NCBI GenBank assembly: GCA_026261815.1
Contig: JAMPIT010000174.1
Location: forward strand, 8,742,001-8,806,000
Length of the DNA stretch: 64,000 nt
Reading direction: 5' to 3'
DNA from: Monarcha castaneiventris obscurior
Lineage: Eukaryota > Chordata > Aves > Passeriformes > Monarchidae
Both the position numbers and the translations under genes were made by a program. Positions 62,100 to 64,000 of the stretch are shown here, in pieces; positions within the stretch are counted from its first letter, which is position 1; every line of letters begins with the position of its first letter. Under the pieces are notes generated by a model. The model searched no databases and was not told the origin of the DNA. It saw nothing but the letters and a program-made list of their open reading frames with translations.

Positions 62100-62198
62100 G
62101 AGCAGTATGAACTTGTCCATCGAGCCATAGCACAACTGTTTGAAAAGCAACTGCAAAAATATGAAAGTTGTGCAGACTGGAAGATAGCAGATGGAGTG
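62100..62198 (+). CDS. PTPN12: PTPN12 coding exon 11 (residues 281-313)
   Basis: 99 nt, phase 0 (TTATAG|GAG ... GTG|GTAGGT). It encodes EQYELVHRAIAQLFEKQL, the last helix of the PTP domain, and then QKYESCADWKIADGV, the start of the linker to the Pro-rich tail. KIADGV matches mammals, while the residues just before it differ. The next exon is not visible before the window ends. Confidence 0.95.
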
Positions 62199-64000
62199 GT
62201 AGGTGTCTTTTCCATATGTAGCTGTTAGCTTCTGATGAAAATTCTCCTGTGAAGTTGTTTTTAAAGTGTTCAGTGGTGTGATCTTATTAAGTTCTCATGT
62301 TTTTTAAAGTACTGCTTGCATTGAAATAGATTAGGAGAGAGAAAAATAAGTTTAAAATGCCTTTGTCAGGAAGCTTCATGCTCTACCCTTTTAACAAAGG
62401 AAAAGAAAGTGGAAAAAATGTTCTTCATTGGTGTTCACAGTATCTGAAGATTTTTCTGTCTCTCTGTCCTTCTTTAAATTTCATGTCCCCTATAGGTTTT
62501 TTCTCTTCATGTTTAGATATATTTTCTTGGCTGTTGCTGGCCACTATGTGAAAAATGGCTTTTTGGATTAATATATTCTTTCTCTTCCACAGTCCAGAAC
62601 TCTGTACCACCCTTTGTCCCTGGGTTATGTTTTTGTTGTTCAGTGATTTTCTGTCCCTTCAGTACCTAATTGGTGTAGATTCCATAGCTCTCTAGAAGGA
62701 GTATGAATGGTATCTTCAGGGCTCTTTGAAATATCTGGAAGCAATTTTAAATGTGTTTTTATTAATAAGCATCCCATTTATTTTAGGGATTTAGCTGTTC
62801 TGTACTGTGCTGTCTAGGAAGTCTAGAATGTATTCAACTCTTGGATTAAAGGCATCCACCCTTCTAAGAATTTATATCAGTTCATGCAGTCCTTACGAGG
62901 TCTTTAGTCATGACAAGAAGCCTGTTGACTAAATGCAATATGGAAAGGGCAGGCTGCTTTTATTTGTTACAGGTTTGATTAAGCTGATCTGTGATTTTTT
63001 TTTTTTTCCTGAGAAATGAGCATGAAAGGGTTTGGAATATGCAGATTGATCAGCTTTGTACAGAAGTGATTTCTAATTACTTGAGTTTTGATCATAAAAT
63101 AATAAGTAGATCAGTCTACTGGATCTTCTGGTTATTTGACTTAAATCTGACCTGTCTGTGCTCTTATATAGAATAAAAATATCTCTTATTTATTTATTCC
63201 TATTACTATACATACTAAATTACTTCCTATTCCAGAGCATGAGTAAGGCTGTGGCATAATATCCTGATACTATGTCTGTAGCAAGGGCAATGCTGTCTTT
63301 AGCACAGCTTGAGAGATTTGCTGACAAATAAAGCAAGACCAAATAGAAAATGGATAGGTAATGTACATGGGGGTGAGAGAGGGATAAATCCCAGCTCTGA
63401 AAAGGCACTGATGGAGTGTGAGTTTTGAGTTTTACTTGGATATGATCGTGGTTTATGATCAACAAGTTGTAAAGGAAATTGCATTTTAGCAGTTACTTGG
63501 AAACTGGTAAGTGCAGAGAATGTAATGTCCTTGTGTGGGTACCTTGCAGCTGGGCTACTGACTGCATATCAAGTCTGCTTATCTCAAAATCATGTTACAG
63601 AATTTGACCATTAAGCAACTGGACAAGGATCAAAGGTGTTGGAAGGCTCCATCTAAAGAACAGCCAGACTGAGGTGGAGAAAAAATGGCTGAGGCTAGAT
63701 ACAACAGAGGCTGAGTGACAATGGAAGGCTGATTCCTATTAATGTTTTCTAAGAGATACCAGAAAGACTTAATGAAAAAAATACATTTGTATAAAAAATG
63801 CAACATGAAACTGCGGAGTTCCTTGCAGCTGAAAGCCTTTTGAGGTGAATATCTCACCACCTTGGAATCTTCTTCCATGAATTTCACTAACCTCTGACCT
63901 ATGAAATTCCAGAGTTGCAATCTGTTGGAAAACATTCTGGGGAAGGATCCTTTTATGCCTGCTCGGATCTTATTCTTCCCTGGAAGTTCCCTTTTGGTCC
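62199..64000 (+). other. PTPN12: intron 11, running off the window
   Basis: Starts GTAGGT. The remaining 1.8 kb has no sequence matching the next PTPN12 exon (expected to encode a NEIN... continuation and Pro-rich motifs), and only short chance ORFs. The gene therefore continues beyond position 64,000. Confidence 0.85.

Larger units (their letters stand above)
17275..62198 (+). other. PTPN12: PTPN12 gene, 5' eleven coding exons (PTP-PEST); 3' part outside the window
   Basis: Eleven exons joined at GT/AG junctions give 313 codons without a stop, closely matching vertebrate PTPN12 as I remember it (catalytic Cys at 231 as in human). The product is a cytoplasmic protein tyrosine phosphatase. 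In studied species it dephosphorylates p130Cas/BCAR1, paxillin, FAK/PYK2 and WASP-PSTPIP1 complexes, and so controls adhesion turnover and migration. The catalytic domain is complete here, from about residue 30 to about 295. The Pro-rich and PEST tail (several hundred residues in the family) is not encoded in this window. Intron 1 is very long (32 kb) and intron 10 very short (90 bp). PTPN22 and PTPN18 are the closest paralogues, but the N terminus and linker fit PTPN12 better. Confidence 0.97.

Noticed and set aside
1..64000. CRISPR arrays, operons, tRNA or rRNA genes
   Set aside because: None seen. The DNA is vertebrate, with spliced exons, CR1 LINEs and LTRs.

Overview
This window is vertebrate nuclear DNA, most likely from a bird and perhaps a passerine. 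It carries the 5' part of one recognisable gene, PTPN12 (PTP-PEST, a cytoplasmic protein tyrosine phosphatase), on the + strand. The avian call rests on several CR1 LINE 3'-end fragments, a solo LTR of a type I associate with avian endogenous retroviruses, and a PTPN12 sequence close to, but distinct from, the mammalian one. Codons are split by introns with GT/AG junctions, and there is no sign of bacterial organisation.

Layout. Positions 1-16,090 are upstream intergenic sequence without a gene I can recognise. They hold a possible ancient repeat relic (about 3.25-4.35 kb), a GC-rich minus-strand LTR-like element with a 13-copy, 35-bp minisatellite (about 5.07-6.35 kb), a near-perfect 52-bp palindrome (6,921-6,972) and a 5'-truncated CR1 LINE (about 8.44-8.96 kb). 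A CpG island with a TATA-less promoter (NF-Y/CCAAT boxes, GC boxes, an NRF1-like site) lies at about 16.4-17.7 kb and contains PTPN12 coding exon 1 (17,275-17,373). A 32-kb intron 1 follows. It holds a solo LTR in sense orientation (29,003-30,111), three CR1 fragments, a 34-bp tandem duplication and a 57-bp near-perfect hairpin (35,981-36,037). Coding exons 2-11 lie between 49,493 and 62,198, and the window ends inside intron 11.

The eleven coding exons sum to 939 nt (313 codons) with every splice phase consistent. They encode the short N-terminal extension, the complete catalytic domain and a short linker. All landmark PTP motifs are present: the pTyr loop (N58-Y64), the WPD loop (D199), the catalytic HC(X)5R loop (C231, R237; the Ser232 codon is split between exons 8 and 9) and the Q loop (Q278). 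The proline-rich/PEST C-terminal half, which recruits substrates and partners, must be encoded downstream of the window. I see no previously undescribed multi-gene system. The most interesting non-genic signals are the two long hairpins, the minisatellite-bearing LTR-like element, and a strong-context upstream ORF in the PTPN12 leader.
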